Shown here piece by piece: positions 13,869 through 15,603 of a DNA stretch of 15,603 nt. The translations under genes and the position numbers were made by a program. Positions within the stretch are counted from its first letter, which is position 1. Each line of letters opens with the position of its first letter. The stretch is from Rhodospirillales bacterium (GTDB lineage: Bacteria; Pseudomonadota; Alphaproteobacteria; Rhodospirillales; Magnetospirillaceae): assembly GCA_030040955.1 (NCBI GenBank), contig JASHSH010000052.1, forward strand, positions 1-15,603, written 5' to 3'. Below the pieces are notes generated by a model. The model worked only from the letters and a program-made list of their open reading frames with translations. It was not told the origin of the DNA and made no database searches.

Positions 13869-15011
13869 TCAGTGCCAGAAGGCTTGGCTTGCGATGCGCG
13901 CGCCCTCGGCCAACGCCGCGAGCTTCGCCCATACCACGTCGGGCTCCACCGCCGCCTGTCCGACCCAGGTTCCGTAGCCGCAGTCGCTGCCCGCGATCAC
14001 GTTTTCGCGGCCGACCAGGTTGGCATAACGGGATATGCGCTGGGCGATCAGTTCGGGATGCTCGATGAAGTTCGACTTCGACTCGATCACGCCGGGCACC
14101 AGAACCTTTCCCTCGGGCAACTTGACCGTTTCGAACAGCTTCCACTCATGCGCATGACGCGGATTGGCGGCCTCGAACGAGATGATCGAGGGACGGGCGG
14201 CGAACACGATGTCGACGATGTCGGCCAGCGGCACGTCGCAATGATGCGGCCCCTCGTAATTGCCCCAGCATAGGTGCAGGCGCAGGCGCTCGGGCGGCAG
14301 GCGTCCGAGGGCGTAGTCGAGCGCTTCGATGTTGAGCCTTGCCATCTTGCGGAATCCGGCCATGTCGAGATCGGCGTATTTGGTATGGCGACCGAGCGCG
14401 AGGTCGGGACAGTCCACTTGCAGCACGAAGCCCGCGTTGACCACGGTCTCATATTCCTGGCGCATCGCATCCGCGATGGCGAACAGATAGGCCTCCTGCG
14501 TCGGATAGTACTGATTGTCCAGGAACAGCGAGATCACGCCGGGCGAGGCCGCGGTCATGAAGCCCGAGGCGCCGCCCTTGCCGGCGAGCGCGGTCTTCAG
14601 GTTGCGCGCGTCGGCCGCGGCGGCCGCGGGGTCGCGCACGGCGATCGGTCCGTTGCAGCCGGGCGTCTTGCGCCGCGCGCGGCCGGGATCGCCGTAGACG
14701 CGCTTCGCCATCGACGGGAAGTCGAGCAGGTCCTGGTATTTGGGAACGTTGCTGGTTCCCTCGAAGCCGCTGAGCCGGTCCTTCACATAGGTCGCGTAGC
14801 TCGGCTTGCTCATCTCGCCGTCGTTGACGATGTCGATGCCGGCGGCGACTTGGCGTTCGACGACCTCGGCCACCGCGCGGGCGATGCGCTCGCCGAGGCC
14901 CGCGCGATCGACCGGAACGCCCTCTTCCTTGGCGAACATCGCGCGCACCAGGTCCTCGGGCCGCGGCAGGCTGCCCGTGTGCGTGGTCAGAAATCGCTGC
15001 GACGCGGCCAT
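13869..15011 (-). CDS. MetE C-terminal-domain-like zinc methyltransferase (cobalamin-independent methionine synthase family)
   Basis: This 380-residue TIM-barrel protein matches the catalytic half of cobalamin-independent methionine synthase but lacks the N-terminal MetE half. It starts with the family element TTHTGSLPRP. The zinc site is complete: H246 and C248 (LHLCWGN), E280 (ISFEAAN) and C344 (GSDCGYGT), which bind and activate a thiol substrate. Family members transfer methyl or alkyl groups to homocysteine or other thiols, and the group includes epoxyalkane:coenzyme M transferase, so the substrate here is uncertain. The ATG at 15011 follows AGAGGGGA; an in-frame extension to 15185 runs through promoter-like sequence and is rejected. 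No metF, metH or metK neighbour is present. Confidence 0.9.
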   Translation of the reverse strand: MAASQRFLTTHTGSLPRPEDLVRAMFAKEEGVPVDRAGLGERIARAVAEVVERQVAAGIDIVNDGEMSKPSYATYVKDRLSGFEGTSNVPKYQDLLDFPSMAKRVYGDPGRARRKTPGCNGPIAVRDPAAAAADARNLKTALAGKGGASGFMTAASPGVISLFLDNQYYPTQEAYLFAIADAMRQEYETVVNAGFVLQVDCPDLALGRHTKYADLDMAGFRKMARLNIEALDYALGRLPPERLRLHLCWGNYEGPHHCDVPLADIVDIVFAARPSIISFEAANPRHAHEWKLFETVKLPEGKVLVPGVIESKSNFIEHPELIAQRISRYANLVGRENVIAGSDCGYGTWVGQAAVEPDVVWAKLAALAEGARIASQAFWH

Positions 15012-15323
15012 CGACGTTTCCCCTCTCCCGTGCCGCCTCGGCGGGCGGCGTTGCGCCTCACCGTATGGGCGGCGGACGAAAGACTCAAGCCGCGCGCAGG
15101 CGCTCGATTTCCGGGGATAGCGGATTGGGACACATCCCACTACATTCCCTCGCACTCCGCCCAGCGCTTCGAGAGATGGCCGCAAACCGGCCCAGCTGGT
15201 CCGTTAGGGGATACATCCCACTATCCATCCCACTAACGAAGTGGGCACGGATGTGGTTTACTCGGCGCGCGAAAGGCCGCCAAATACGCGCAATCCGACC
15301 CGCCATCATCCGAGGTCGATCAA
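15012..15323. other. Divergent intergenic region between the methyltransferase and HTH genes
   Basis: These 312 bases hold no credible gene. They separate two divergently transcribed genes, so both promoters should be here. The notable content is the repeat set at 15126-15245. I could not pick clear -35/-10 pairs. Confidence 0.6.
15126..15245. repeat. Three CATCCCACTA repeats with associated inverted repeats
   Basis: CATCCCACTA occurs at 15133-15142, 15214-15223 and 15226-15235. The first two sit in a 16-base direct repeat, GGGA-C/T-ACATCCCACTA (15127 and 15208), whose first part is itself an inverted repeat: TGGGA-CACA-TCCCA at 15126-15139 and GGGA-TACA-TCCC at 15208-15219. The third is followed by a stem CCCACT-AACGA-AGTGGG (15229-15245). 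The set lies between divergent genes and looks like multiple operator sites for one regulator, possibly the HTH protein at 15324. The repeats are seen directly; the role is inferred. Confidence 0.55.
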
Positions 15324-15603
15324 ATGGACGTAGAGGGGCTGCTCCAGGAAATCTCCGACTATTGCCGGCGCGCCGGCATGGCCGAATCGACCTTCGGTCG
15401 GCGCGTGGTCAACGACGGAAAGTTCGCCAGCCGGCTGCGGTATGGCGGGCGCGTGACCACCGCGACGGTGGATCGCGTGCACAATTTCATGCGCGAGCAT
15501 CCGGCGAACGGAGCAGCGCCGGGCACCGCGCGCGCCGCCTCGACGATCGCGTCGGCATCGGTCCGGCCGGGGCAGGCCGCGACGGCCGCGACCGCATCCG
15601 CCT
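15324..15603 (+). CDS. Short helix-turn-helix-like protein (partial, runs off the window)
   Basis: The frame opens at ATG 15324 (CGAGG eight bases upstream) and stays open to the last base, giving 93 residues without a stop. The first 60 residues resemble small HTH proteins that I associate with Alphaproteobacteria: a Leu-rich helix (LLQEISDYCRRAGM), then AESTFGRRVVNDGKF, SRLRYGG and RVTTATVDRVHNFMREH, consistent with a compact DNA-binding fold. After about residue 62 the sequence turns into an Ala/Thr/Ser/Gly-rich low-complexity tail, probably disordered, and its end is outside the window. The upstream repeats may be its operators. Recognition is by remembered pattern, so the family is moderately sure and the function unknown. 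Confidence 0.7.
   Translation, partial: MDVEGLLQEISDYCRRAGMAESTFGRRVVNDGKFASRLRYGGRVTTATVDRVHNFMREHPANGAAPGTARAASTIASASVRPGQAATAATASA

Noticed and set aside
15306..15500. Minus-strand ORF of 64 codons at the right edge
   Set aside because: It is antisense to the HTH-like frame that runs to the window end and shows no motif.

Overview
The window is GC-rich chromosomal DNA with tightly packed genes and strongly G/C-biased third codon positions. The protein families (an alphaproteobacterial-style ECF sigma/anti-sigma pair, a short HTH protein of a type I associate with Alphaproteobacteria, a fused Ada protein and a LTXXQ/Spy-like periplasmic protein) suggest an alphaproteobacterium, perhaps Rhodospirillales-like. 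This placement rests on recognition, not on a search. I saw no rRNA or tRNA gene, CRISPR array, transposase or integrase.

Layout, left to right. The end of an unidentified membrane protein (to 163, +) converges on a PiT-family phosphate transporter (248-1843, -). Next comes a minus-strand unit of ECF sigma factor (3729-3181), zinc-binding anti-sigma factor (3180-2386) and possibly a small TTG-started ORF (2313-2095), closing at a strong hairpin (2070-2044). An AT-rich intergenic stretch then leads into response-regulator-like protein A (4014-5000, +). EamA exporter and ada follow on the plus strand (5127-7135). An aldo/keto reductase and a FUSC-family membrane protein lie on the minus strand (7132-10194). 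An atypical SDR (10311-11006, +) comes next. Then a small membrane-anchored coiled-coil protein and response-regulator-like protein B (11444-11013 and 12358-11441, both -) lie back to back with a CheY-like single-domain receiver (12628-13068, +). A LTXXQ/Spy-like periplasmic protein (13713-13162, -) and a MetE-C-terminal-like zinc methyltransferase (15011-13869, -) follow. The window ends inside a short HTH protein (15324 onward, +), with a repeat-bearing intergenic region between the last two.

The most novel content is the pair A and B. Both have a receiver domain, an identical DYVGPTRR linker and a conserved helical C-terminal region that I cannot assign to any known output domain. Both also replace the first residue of the receiver acidic pair with Gly. 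B is divergent from a canonical single-domain receiver, and no histidine kinase is present in the window. The rest reads as ordinary accessory and housekeeping functions: phosphate uptake, envelope stress sensing, alkylation repair, efflux and small-molecule reduction. Several regulatory candidates are recorded: a Pho-box-like repeat before pit, inverted repeats before the exporter and before the Spy-like gene, and repeated CATCCCACTA elements near the right end.
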